NCBI GenBank assembly: GCA_001766655.1
Contig: MJCC01000004.1
Span: 253,189-317,188 of the forward strand
Origin: Phytomonas francai
Taxonomy: Eukaryota > Euglenozoa > Kinetoplastea > Trypanosomatida > Trypanosomatidae
Length of the DNA stretch: 64,000 bases
Reading direction: 5' to 3'
This document shows positions 38,104 through 48,387 of the stretch, one piece after another. Below the pieces are notes generated by a model. The model did no database searches, was not told where the DNA came from, and worked only from the letters and a program-made list of their open reading frames with translations. Both the position numbers and the translations under genes were made by a program. The first letter of the stretch is position 1; each line of letters starts with the position of its first letter.

Positions 38104-39339
38104 TCAACAATACCCATCTTCTGCAGACTAGTATTGCGGCTTCTGTACGCATTGGAGTCGCGAATGGTGTGTGATTGGTTTTGAGTTTAGGTTCTTATTA
38201 TAGTTTATATTTGTAAGTTTTTACAATTCCAGGTATACAACTGCACAGAAAGTGTTATTAACAATGATAGATCAACTCATTCCTCTTTACTGCTCATTGT
38301 TTTTTTTTTATACATGATTTAGAGGCAACTGTTATAGTGCAAAATAAAATTATAAACTCAGAGTTTTTATTTTCCTATCTCAAACTATACCAAACGATAC
38401 CTCAGCAAACGGCTGCTTTGTGGGACTTAAATTAGCATTTTTTTGATATTAGTGCTGTTATCTTGGTCATTGGTAATGGTATTTTTTTGTTTTGGTGGGG
38501 GAGGTATATGTTTGTACATGTGTGTCTTTTGTCACATTTTTTTGTTTGTTTGTTTGCTCTGTGTGTCGATGAAGGGAGAGAGGTTCGTGGATGATTATAC
38601 TGTGCGTTTGCGTACCCATCTTCTTCCTCACGGTCGGCACCGTCACCCTTCTGCGCAAACGCATCATCATTGCTATGGCTTGGAATGGAGCACTTTCCTT
38701 GATAAATGTCTCGTCTTTTTTTCACGAATCCAGTAGAATTCAAGAGGGAAGACGTTTTTTTTGTACTGATAAGTTGTTCGTATATGTACAAATGTGCAAC
38801 AAAATTAGCGAATAATATACTATTTACCACCCCTCTGATCATCGTGGAATACAAAAATGATGTAAGTCGACCCTCTGCTAAAGAAATTCTCCTCAATGCA
38901 TTTTTGTCGTTTATTTATCAATGGACCTCACGTGGAGACAGTTTTAAGCGCCAAAGAGAGGATTTTATGAAAGTAATGACAATAAAACCCGAATAAAGTA
39001 GTTCATGTTAACAAAATGACGATAGATAAATTTTGTTGTATAAACCCTTTAAAGGGGTCTGTTTGCGTTTTTATTTTACATTGCGCTGATATTCATCCAT
39101 ATTACACTATGAACTAACTCGATATCATAAAGTAAGGTTGCCTGAATAAAACTAACTGGCCCATGAGCGGCAAGGCTTTGTTTTAAAATAAAAGAATACA
39201 ACTTTCTTTCCTCCATCAAGTGCGATTGGTAAAACGCTTTAACGTTACCCTTACATTGACAAAGTGGCGCATTGTTATTATTTTGAATTATTGCTAAGAG
39301 TTTTATAAGTCAGGAAGCAACAAACGTAGCTAATTTACG
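38104..39339 (+). other. Long spacer
   Basis: About 1.2 kb, AT-rich. A 96-codon frame at 38706-38996 starting with ATG and a 154-codon minus-strand frame over the same place have no recognisable features. No RNA gene seen. Confidence 0.55.
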
Positions 39340-41712
39340 ATGCAAAATAGGGTAGACGCGCGCCAAAAAACTTTATTTAACACTGAGGACCATGACCCCA
39401 CAGCTTTTCCTAAAATGGGCGAATATTCTTCACACACATACGATCGCTGCGATGGTGTACATGAAAATAAGGGAGGTACCGTTGGCGCAGACCGGACGGC
39501 CGTGAACTGGAGACCAAACGCGTCTCAGGTGAAAGGAACGCATCGAAACGGGAGGTCCCGCCTACCAGACGCCCATGAAGAGCCTAAGAAGGTCACACGG
39601 CGAGTCGATTGCGAGGAGAAGAGTACGTTGTCGTCTGCTTTTCAGCCGTGCAACTACACACACTGGGATAAAGACATGCCGCCGATAGATACATCATCTC
39701 GTGCATATAAGGAGGCTCTGTATATGATTCGAAAGAAATTTCCAGATTGGCAACATAAAGTCGCACTCTCTGGGGAGATTCTTCTGGACAAGGTCAAAAC
39801 CAGAGAACAACGTCACGCCTTAATCAAGGTCGCCGAGGATTTCGGCTTTAATTCTTCGAATCCAAGGACCACGACGTGTAGCTTTGCCTATGTTAAGCAA
39901 ACAAATCATGTGTTTATGCGTGCCACAGGGGAAAAGATACCGCATCTCGATTATAGGATTACGCGAAGCATCCAGCATCTCGAGAGGCGGCACCAAGCTT
40001 ACCTGGAGTGGAGGTCTCAACAGGAAAAAGAGAGGGGCGATGCAGAAAATGTACCTCAAGGTGGAGGCCTAAAGCGTACACCTTCCGATGCAGGACTCGG
40101 CGAAGGGAGTCATAAGGAACACACGGCAAATGCGAGTCGCGGCAGAACAGAGCAACCGCAACCGGTATCTGTAGCGGGGGGTCTCAACTACCGAGAGGCT
40201 TCCTCGGTGCAGCGGCCGTGCGTACTGCAGTGGTGGTTTGTTGATCGATACGTCCACCGGGATGTGTTGGAGATCCTGCGCTTGTTGGCCTGCGAGATTG
40301 GCGTCTTTCGCGGCGAGCCGACACCATCGTTCAAGGAATTAGAGCGATATGACGTTGATGCGGCGAAGAATCTCGACAATTCAATAATGTTTCGTATAGA
40401 GGTCGCGCTAGAATACCAGTTGAGCTGGGAGGAGGAGCTGGCGGCGTTACTGAAGGAGGAGCCCGGGTCCGCGCTGGATCCGTACCCAATCTCGTACGTC
40501 CGCCGTGATAAATTTGCGATGAAGCAATACCAATTACACTTGCGGCCTTTTTTTTACGACTGGAGGCCCGGCCTAACGCGCTGCTTCGTTGATCTCTTCC
40601 AGGGGCGTGATTTCCGCGCCAACGCGACCCCCTCTAGCGTCACCACCATGGGGACCTCCTTCTTTCTGCGCCATGAAATCGACACCAAAGGGCAGGTGTT
40701 CTACCGCCGCTGGGTGCGGCACTCGTTGGATCTTTTTGGTAATTTCAGCTCTACATTGCGGAGGCAGGACGCCGAAAACGTACGTGAAACATTTATTCGG
40801 TTGTACCGTGAACATCAGAATCGCATGGGCCGTGGAAATCCTGAAGGTGGCCGTCTGGATCGTGAGACAATGCTGGAGCTTCTCAAACAAGCAAAAAACG
40901 CAACACCACACTTTGGGACGCTGAACCTGTGTATTGAGTTCCATTTTTTTAAGAAGGACTTGTTGGAGCTGCAGAAGTTCTCGGCCCGGTATGGCTACTT
41001 TGTTTACATTCGCCGCGATGAGGGCATGGTCTATGTGGCCGCCACCGCGCGTGACCTGCCGGTGCTGCCTCCACACCTGTTTGAGCTTTTTTTCCTGCCG
41101 AATGGGGCGTACGTCGGATCGCCGGCTCTCAACGCCCCAGTAGACATGCGCTTGGGGGTGACCGAACAAGAACCGACACCCGTTCCACCCTCCCTCCTCT
41201 CGCTACTGGAGGAGGGGATTTACCTGACGAATAAAAGGCAACACCCACACGACACCCACGGTAGCAGCGCGTGCTCGAGCGTGTCCTCATATTCGTCGGA
41301 CTCGGTGGGTCGGGAGACGCGGCGCCGCCGGCGTTCAAACCCTCGTAGCGCCCCCCAGGGCCGCAAGCGCGGCAGTCGAAGCTCGTCGTTGTCGTCGTCT
41401 TCGGACTCGCCGCCGGACCGGGCGTTGGGCCGTGGGGGGGTGAACGAGGCCGCGGCCGCGTCCGTGGCCCAGCCGCGGCGCTACGCCTGGCCCCGGTCGT
41501 TGCCGGCGAGCTCCCTCTACGACGTGATGGTGGGGGCGGGCCAGCGGCTGCGGCACCCCCCTGGCTGCACGGTGGAGTCCCACCTCGTGGCGTGGACAGG
41601 CGGGGAGAGGGAGGGCCGTGACTCGGGCAACGGCGACCTGTCGCAAACACCAAGGGTCTACCACTTCGCCCTCAATCACCTCACAAGGGAGGCACACATC
41701 ATCGGGGGCTGA
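39340..41712 (+). CDS. Unknown protein with an R3H-like segment
   Basis: A 790-residue frame. Residues about 145-185 read KVKTREQRHALIKVAEDFGF and then NSSNPRTTTC. This contains the R-x3-H spacing and following helix of an R3H domain, which binds single-stranded nucleic acids; the match is by eye only. Residues about 290-620 look globular (for example WWFVDRYVHRDVLEILRLLA, YQLHLRPFFYDWRPGLTRCF and FGTLNLCIEFHFFKKDLLEL) but belong to no family I know. From about residue 640 the protein becomes Ser/Arg-rich low complexity, encoded by GC-rich DNA, and ends with a short ordered-looking tail, RVYHFALNHLTREAHIIGG. It could be an RNA-binding regulator, as is common where genes are controlled after transcription; that is inference. 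Confidence 0.7.
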   Translation: MQNRVDARQKTLFNTEDHDPTAFPKMGEYSSHTYDRCDGVHENKGGTVGADRTAVNWRPNASQVKGTHRNGRSRLPDAHEEPKKVTRRVDCEEKSTLSSAFQPCNYTHWDKDMPPIDTSSRAYKEALYMIRKKFPDWQHKVALSGEILLDKVKTREQRHALIKVAEDFGFNSSNPRTTTCSFAYVKQTNHVFMRATGEKIPHLDYRITRSIQHLERRHQAYLEWRSQQEKERGDAENVPQGGGLKRTPSDAGLGEGSHKEHTANASRGRTEQPQPVSVAGGLNYREASSVQRPCVLQWWFVDRYVHRDVLEILRLLACEIGVFRGEPTPSFKELERYDVDAAKNLDNSIMFRIEVALEYQLSWEEELAALLKEEPGSALDPYPISYVRRDKFAMKQYQLHLRPFFYDWRPGLTRCFVDLFQGRDFRANATPSSVTTMGTSFFLRHEIDTKGQVFYRRWVRHSLDLFGNFSSTLRRQDAENVRETFIRLYREHQNRMGRGNPEGGRLDRETMLELLKQAKNATPHFGTLNLCIEFHFFKKDLLELQKFSARYGYFVYIRRDEGMVYVAATARDLPVLPPHLFELFFLPNGAYVGSPALNAPVDMRLGVTEQEPTPVPPSLLSLLEEGIYLTNKRQHPHDTHGSSACSSVSSYSSDSVGRETRRRRRSNPRSAPQGRKRGSRSSSLSSSSDSPPDRALGRGGVNEAAAASVAQPRRYAWPRSLPASSLYDVMVGAGQRLRHPPGCTVESHLVAWTGGEREGRDSGNGDLSQTPRVYHFALNHLTREAHIIGG

Positions 41713-44573
41713 AGAAGGGAAGGGACTTGGGAGGAGGAAGGGGTGTAACAACAGAGGGAAATAGGCGGAGGGGGCTGTTAGGCGTATATGAGGGAATAGG
41801 GGGGCACTTTTGTTCTCCGTTTTTTGATGGATACGTGTATGTGTGTGTGTGTGTGTGCGATTGTGTGTGGTTGGGCTGGGCGGTGGTAGAGTGCCGTCTA
41901 TTTCCTCCAACAAGACAAGTTAATTTAACCAAGTATTTAATATAGAGTTGTGGTATGGTATAGACATTAGTAATAGTGAAGAATGTCGTAAAACTACTTT
42001 AGATACACTTGAAGTTTTTGTGATGAAACGGCGTAGGGTGAGTTTAGGAAAGATACTTCAACGACGAGTGTAAAAGATCGTTGTTAGGTCAAGGGGAAAG
42101 GGTGAAACCGGGGATTGTGATAGCTTAGATCCTTTTTTTTTGTTGTTCTTGAAAATAATATTATAGAAAGAAGCTTCTTTTCCTCCTGTAAGGAATCGTC
42201 AGAAGCTTATATTTTCACTCCAAGCTAGGATGCCTGCTAGGTGTGGTCGCTAAGAAGTCAAAAGTATACACCAAGACAACTCTTTTTGGCATAATTGCGG
42301 GGCTTGATGTTTGTTTAAAATTGCGTAAGGGTGTCGAAATTATTTGATTTATCTAATATCCGTTTAACATTTTTCCCCTGTATGTTCTAAAGTGCTAAAG
42401 CATTAGCCGATAAGAATATAAGTCCTGTTGTAATTTGTAACCTTTTAAGACAAATATAGTATTGGGGTGCTAATACGGCTGAAAATGGCGTGACCAAACA
42501 TGAAATCTATATTCTTTCCTGAAGAGGTTGGGTTTAGTGTTAATGAAAATCTTTTTCCTCAATGCGTTTAGAAGTTTGAAATGGCTAAAACTCTGTATTA
42601 AGATGCACAAACAGTATCTTTTAATTCAAGGTATACTTCTCTTTACATCCTTAGAGTGAATCCATATGAAATGTCTTACAGAGTGTAGTTTTTTTTTGTT
42701 GTTTAGCAGAAGGTAAGGAACGTTTGTTCAGCTCGAGCAAAGATTGCTGCTCTGTTGCAGACAACAATATTATTGGGGAGTAGGGAGAGGGGGTCTAACC
42801 GTAGAACAGATCACTTCCCACAACAGCAAGACGGAGCATTGCTTATACACCTTAATTCCAGAGTTCAAGACGTCGTGTGGAGCCCAATTGGATCCCACAC
42901 CTCCTCATGTGGCAGCATTGGGGGTGGTGTGTGTGTATGTATGTATGTATGTATGTGCGCTAAATTAGCAAGTAAATGCTGATAATACTCCGTCAGCCTC
43001 AACGGGTAGCTTAATAAAAGTTCGGGTCCTTATGCCATGGCAATGTGCTACGTTCTAGAAAAAATATCGAGAATGATATCCATATCGGTAGGAGCATTAG
43101 TAATATCACGGAACTGTTTGGTAGGGGTTGCCGAACCAAAGTGCGTGTCGGGCCTCGATCGCTCGATACATGTTCCTGTGATTCTTTTTCCTTGAGCAAA
43201 ATAAAACGGAGAATCACAGGAAGGGAAGAGCCATATAACTGAGTCTGCTTTGCATTCGAGCCATAGCAATTGACGGACAGTTATGCTTTGCTCAAGCCGA
43301 ATGGTAGCTTTTTTCCGTTACAATCTTGTATGGCGCAGATGCCGGCCTGATTCGGCGATAATTCATTGAACTTAGTAATTAGTTCAGGAAAAGAAATTTA
43401 TTTCTAAATACCCCAACTGGTGATAAATGCATCCGAGTTAAATACATCGAATATTAGTGCTTTTCCACTCGGGAAAAAGTGCAGGTGGTGTGGGGTCAGG
43501 CGAAAAGAAAAGTAGGAAGTTTTCGTTCTTCTCGATTAAAAGTTGTAGTGAAAACCGGGAAACGTCATTTAAAAATACACCAAAGGTCTATACATACCAT
43601 GAATTAAGCTGCACTAGGACCACCTGTTTGCGTATTTTCTCATCGTTCATCTATTTTGTGGCATGATTTTACCATTGGCTTCCAGTCTGGTAGCTTCAAC
43701 GATGTACGAAATGGTATGAGCGGCCATGCACCACAGCTTACCATATCCAATGCTTCCATAGAGTTGCGAGCAGCGGTTATTATCCTCTTTCAACCCCCTT
43801 ACAGAGTGAATCCTAGGATTTCTTTCAACTTTCGCACCTTTTTCTGATGAATTTACGATTTGCTTTATCTGCGCAGCTTACTAAAGATGAACTAAAAGGG
43901 TCTGCGTAGTAGAGCTGCTGCAGCGCCCATTCCCTGGGACACAGGATACGAGCCTATACGATTCAGTAACCTTTTTTTCCGAACTTGAAAAAACAAAAAT
44001 GGTGAGTGGTTTGATTGCATCACATATTACCTTTGCACAAATGCAAGGTGCACACATGTTGGAATTTCAATATTAATGGGAAAAGATTCAGTTTAACCAC
44101 CCATTACATCGTTATTTCAGTCCTGTACCATGGAATATTTGCTCATTGTGAGACTTCCCCTTCTAATATTTTTCTAGCTGCTACTTTTTTATTATTTTGC
44201 TTTGTTCTCCCCAGTGTAATACCTAATTCATTGGGCGCATTTTTTAAAATAAAATTCTCGCATGTTCTCATTCTTCTAGGTATCTAATTTATAAGACTTA
44301 CCGATATGATTTCCCTCCTATCGAGCTCCCATACAAAAATTTGTTTGGGCGTTACGAAATATTTTTTGTGTGATGAGTTTCCAAAAATCTCATAACATGT
44401 TATGAAGGACATCAATAAGCTTGGACGGAGACATTGCTGATCATGATTATTATGCTGTTTTTTTGAATTATTCTACGCTTAAGGTGAAGTAAAGCTCAAA
44501 AAAAAAAGCAGTATATTTTACTATATTGTATACCTTTTTATTGGCGGAAATCTTTTGAAGATAAGTTTTAAAA
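41713..44573 (+). other. Long gene-poor spacer (2.9 kb)
   Basis: The longest stretch without a convincing gene. It holds a (TG)n run near 41836-41870, a TATG repeat near 42930-42955, and a 13-bp perfect inverted repeat at 43173-43222. Composition from about 42960 to 43900 is less AT-rich than ordinary spacer, as a decayed gene or non-coding RNA would be, but no frame is longer than about 100 codons and none is recognisable. Confidence 0.55.
43173..43222. repeat. Perfect 13-bp inverted repeat with 24-base loop
   Basis: TTCCTGTGATTCT at 43173-43185 pairs with AGAATCACAGGAA at 43210-43222. It would form a stable RNA or DNA hairpin. No U-run follows and no gene is near, so the purpose is unknown. 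Confidence 0.75.
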
Positions 44574-45500
44574 ATGGGTAAGGCTCCTCCAAAGTGGTTA
44601 CCAGGGGAGCGGGTGAAGGAGACGATTTTGCTGCAGCGAAAATCTGTTGAACAGCTTAGGGCCGACCGCGTGCTACGTCGGGATAAACTTAAAGAACAGC
44701 GGGACCGGAGAAAGGCCAAGATTGATGCCAAGCGCAAGAAAAAGTTGACCACCCAAAAGTTCATCACCGCTCAGACGATTTTAAAGCACGCTCAGCGAAA
44801 GCAGCGTCAAGGGAGGCAGTTCCGAAAGATTGGCGAAAAAGTCCAAGGCCGAAAAGCGCGGTCCGACAACAAGCGCTTCCAGACCTATCTTAAAGACAGC
44901 AGGGTAGTGCTCCTTGTGCGGGCAAAGGGAAGCCAGATTCCCCCCGAGGTAGCGGCTGCCTTCCGCTCGCTCGGGCTCCACAAACTGTACGCTGCGCGGT
45001 TGATGTACGCTGGGAACCCCCACACCCACAAGCTCATCAAGCAGCTACAGCCTTTCTGCATCTTTGGCCACCCCGATCGAGAGCAGCTCGACACGCTTCT
45101 CCGCACCCGCGGCTGCATCTACAACCCGGAAACTAAAACAAGGCGGTTTATGAGCAGTAACCTTTTGATTGAGCGTGCGCTCGGGGCCTATGACATTTTA
45201 TGTATAGAGGATCTTGTGGATACGATCGCGAATCGCACAGAGTTCATCGCGGAGGTGCTTAAACGCATCGCGCCCTTTGACTTCCACCCACCCCGGCAGC
45301 TCTTCCTTGAGCGTCACCGCTCCGTACACCAGAAGCTCGAGGTGCTTAATAAGGATTCCTTCGCAGCGTACTTGGCGGATGAGCTACGGAGTACGGCAAA
45401 ACGCGAGCGAAAGCGCTCCGCCAGTGCTCTTGCTACGTCGGAAAGTAAAACAAAGGAGGGTGGCGATGGCTCCTCAAAACGCACGCGAACGGAGATCTAA
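44574..45500 (+). CDS. RLP7-like ribosome biogenesis protein (uL30/L7 family)
   Basis: A 308-residue protein of the eukaryotic L7 family. After a long basic helix (residues about 20-100, RRDKLKEQRDRRKAKIDAKR and on), the uL30 fold is seen: VVLLVRAKGSQIPPEVAAAF, LGLHKLYAARLMYAG, LLRTRGCIYNPETKTRRFMS, and LLIERALGAYDILCIEDLVD, which matches the LGKYGIICVEDLI motif of the family. It is larger and more diverged than a normal L7 (about 245 residues), and the tail is Ser/Lys-rich. This fits the biogenesis paralogue Rlp7, which sits in pre-60S particles at ITS2, better than the structural ribosomal protein. A diverged L7 cannot be fully excluded. ATG 44574 begins MGKAPPKWLPGERVKETILL. Confidence 0.82.
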   Translation: MGKAPPKWLPGERVKETILLQRKSVEQLRADRVLRRDKLKEQRDRRKAKIDAKRKKKLTTQKFITAQTILKHAQRKQRQGRQFRKIGEKVQGRKARSDNKRFQTYLKDSRVVLLVRAKGSQIPPEVAAAFRSLGLHKLYAARLMYAGNPHTHKLIKQLQPFCIFGHPDREQLDTLLRTRGCIYNPETKTRRFMSSNLLIERALGAYDILCIEDLVDTIANRTEFIAEVLKRIAPFDFHPPRQLFLERHRSVHQKLEVLNKDSFAAYLADELRSTAKRERKRSASALATSESKTKEGGDGSSKRTRTEI

Positions 45501-46321
45501 GCACGACGCAGAATATAGGTATTTGCTTTAGGAAAAGTTTCATTTGGGGGCCTACAACATCCTAATCCTGTTTGATTGCCTTATACAGTCTTGAATTTTA
45601 TCCTCTCGAAGTGAATTAAGGGTTTCCTTTTTAGAGGGAGGGGAATCAGTGCGGATGGAGCGACAACGCTGTTTTTGTGTTTTGAGGGTGTCTTTGAAAA
45701 AGGCACTAGAGATGTATTGTACTTTAAAAAATAATAATCATAATCGAATGAAGGCAAAATAGAGGTGTTTAACTCTTCCCTTCATTCCTTTTCAACAATC
45801 GGTGATTTGGTGCATATCCTTCTTTCTAGGGGTTATGTGATGGAGAAATAGAGGTGAAGGGATCCTGAGGGCAGATCTGGAACCTATTCTTGCTCTCTTT
45901 TGTTTGAAATCTAATCGAGACGGATATATCTATATCTATAATAAGAGCATCCACAATGGGCGCAAAAATTGCCTAAGCTTCCCCAATGCCACATAGTATC
46001 CGTGCACCCATTTATTTGGATTTCCTTTCTTTCCCTTTTCTGCACTTACTTTTTTTTCTTGTTCGTGCTTGTTTGCTTATATATAGATATTTATTCATTC
46101 TTAATACTAAAGAGGTTGATTTGCACAAACAAACGCACTCTAATAAAAACCAAATAAAAGCACAAACGTAATAACTATCATCACCACTTCTCCCCCCCCT
46201 CCACACACACACACAATAAAAAAAAAAGAAGGGTAAAAAAGTATAAACGCCTGTTACATCTTCTTTGTGTGTGTGTGTCTTCATCGATTCCCCCCTAAAC
46301 GTTTGTCGTGTGCGGGATCCC
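45501..46321 (+). other. Spacer with C-rich and CA/A-rich stretch
   Basis: About 820 bases, AT-rich. A pyrimidine tract CTTCTCCCCCCCCTCC at 46186-46201 is followed by CA repeats, an A-run and AG at 46227-46228, a likely acceptor for the RRM gene. No gene seen. Confidence 0.6.
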
Positions 46322-47395
46322 ATGTCTGCGAACCCCACCCAGCCCCGGTTTGGCTGTTACATCGGTAACATCGACCGCTCGGTGACGCTGGAGATGCTCA
46401 AGCAGGTTTTCTGCCAGTGCGGCACCATCATCGACTGCTCCCTCAACGGCCGCGACGAGGACCCTTACCGCTACGGCTTCATCGACTTCGCCACCGAGGA
46501 CGACCGTGCGCGGGCGATGAAGTACAATGGCTACACTCTCGTCGGCCGCAAACTGAAGGTGGGGGTGAGCAAAGGCAACGTGAACAAGCCGGAGGGGTAT
46601 AATAATACTAACAGTAATAATAACCCAAGCAATCGGGCTGGGGTAAATCTGGGGAACACTGGAGTGGGGGCTGGCGGGATGGGGGTAGGAATGAACGCGG
46701 CAGGGGTGGGTGGTAGCGGGATCGGAGGAGGGATCGCCGCCGCCCCGAGCGCGATACAAACGGCTGCGGGTGGTGGTACAGCTGTTGGCGGCGGCCTCGC
46801 TCCTGCGCAGCAGATGGAAGCGCAGCTGCTGCTCCAACTGATCCAGCAGGGCTCGTTGGATACCGCGAACTTGACGGAAGCACAGCGCGCGCTGCTGCTG
46901 GCGGTGCTGCCGAACACCGGTGCAGCCGTTGGTACCGCGACTCCTGCGGCGGCGATGCCGATGCAACCCATGAATCTTCTTCAGCCGCCGCTCTTCGGTG
47001 CGCCGATGTGGGGAACGATGATGGGGATGCCACCGCATGGAATGTTGCCTATGAATCCAGCGATGATGGCGGCAGGGCGCGGCAACAATGCGGCGGGTTT
47101 TCACCGCGGCCCCGCAAACCCCCCGCCCTCTGAGGAAACATTAAAGCTGCGCGAGATTCAGCGGAAGCAGTTCCTCAAAGTTGTCCGCGAGGAAACCGAA
47201 TCGTACGAGAAGAAGTTGCAGGAGAGAAGCGCAAAGGAGGGGCGGCTGTCTGGCGGCAGCAACGATGGTGATGGCAGCAGCGGCTCGGAAAGCGACAGTG
47301 GGAAGCCGTCGAAGCGGAGGAAGACCGATAAATCAGGAGGTGGAATTAGCGATGATGGTGGAGAGGATGAAGCGGTCAGATCTTGTAAAGAGTAA
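46322..47395 (+). CDS. Single-RRM RNA-binding protein
   Basis: A 357-residue protein from ATG 46322; the open frame runs 19 codons further upstream but without a good start. Residues 10-85 are one RRM with RNP2 CYIGNI (12-17) and RNP1 YRYGFIDF (49-56). It is followed by an Asn/Gly/Ala-rich linker, a helical Gln/Leu-rich block (MEAQLLLQLIQQGSLDTANL), and a Met/Pro-rich stretch (residues about 210-250). Near residues 265-310 is a charged helix, LKLREIQRKQFLKVVREETE, then a Ser/Lys/Asp-rich tail with a likely nuclear signal, KRRKTDK. The layout recalls SR-related splicing regulators, but RS repeats are lacking. In kinetoplastids RRM proteins control mRNA processing and stability. The RRM is firm, and the exact role unknown. 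Confidence 0.88.
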   Translation: MSANPTQPRFGCYIGNIDRSVTLEMLKQVFCQCGTIIDCSLNGRDEDPYRYGFIDFATEDDRARAMKYNGYTLVGRKLKVGVSKGNVNKPEGYNNTNSNNNPSNRAGVNLGNTGVGAGGMGVGMNAAGVGGSGIGGGIAAAPSAIQTAAGGGTAVGGGLAPAQQMEAQLLLQLIQQGSLDTANLTEAQRALLLAVLPNTGAAVGTATPAAAMPMQPMNLLQPPLFGAPMWGTMMGMPPHGMLPMNPAMMAAGRGNNAAGFHRGPANPPPSEETLKLREIQRKQFLKVVREETESYEKKLQERSAKEGRLSGGSNDGDGSSGSESDSGKPSKRRKTDKSGGGISDDGGEDEAVRSCKE

Positions 47396-48387
47396 AAGAG
47401 GTGTAGAGCTATTTCATTCTACCTTACCAGTTTTTATTTTTATTTTTATTATTTGTTTTTCCTGCGTATATATATATATGTGTGTGTGTGTCTGTGTGTG
47501 TGTGTGTGTGTAGATGTGTGTTGCTTAGATTCGACTTTTTCCTTTCTGAGCCCACAGTCAACTCATTACTATTCTTTGAGAAATGTTGGGAGAGGGGGGT
47601 AGCAAGAAAATGATAGGATATTGCTAAAGTTTCTTTTTTTTGTTGATATTGTGAGGCTGCTATAGCAAATGCATGAAATACATTTCCTTTTGTTCTGTAT
47701 ACATATGCCCGAATTGAGCAGACTTGATCAGGGGTAATTTTATGTTCATAGAAAAGCTCTTCGCCTCAGGATGAGTTAAGACGCCGGTAAGATAGTAGAC
47801 TCATAGTAGAGAAAGGGATTGTGGTCTTTAAAAGAATTGATATCTTGATGATAACGTAAAATGTGTCAAAGGGCACATTAATTTTTGTGTCAATCCACAA
47901 GTATACAGACCCAATTGCTTGACCATAAAGGGGTACACGGACAGACTGGGTTGCGTTATGATAACATGCGTCTCAAAGTATAATTCGATTGGTAGCAGTT
48001 ATCGGAATGGCTCATACTCTATCTCCTTAGTGTTTAAAACTCAGTAATTATCAGAGAGAAAAGATTTACTTTACCTGTTCCTTACGGTTAAATAACTTTC
48101 TACATTACAGAAATGCTATGAAAATATACAAATCACATGTCTAATGGCACCTGAAAGTGCTATTGCATTAGGTATTCGAATCAATACCTTGTTAGGATCT
48201 ACATATGGAACATTTCTTACGAGCATGCTTTCCCTATTTCTTTGAATCAGCAATAATAATACTTATTATTAAGTGAAGATTACAAGGCACTTGCTCATCA
48301 TCTCAGGTGGAGACTAATTTCAAACCAACACCAATACACACACTCACAGGTATTTATACAAGCTTATTTATCTTTGACCCTATAATA
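47396..48387 (+). other. Spacer with TA/TG simple repeat
   Basis: About 990 bases. (TA)n then (TG)n at 47467-47512. AG dinucleotides at 48305 (TCTCAG) and 48348 (CTCACAG) could serve the AHA1 gene. No gene seen. Confidence 0.6.

Noticed and set aside
38432..38896. 154-codon minus-strand frame in the spacer before the R3H-like gene
   Set aside because: No domain, wrong strand for this polycistron, and overlapped by equally featureless frames on the other strand.
42980..43060. tRNA-like T-arm sequence (GTTCGGGTCC near 43019)
   Set aside because: No matching acceptor stem, D-arm or anticodon arm can be drawn around it.
44370..44440. Possible C/D box snoRNA (GTGATGA at 44370, CTGA at 44437)
   Set aside because: No terminal stem next to the boxes, and such box pairs are frequent by chance; no second snoRNA nearby although kinetoplastid snoRNAs are usually clustered.
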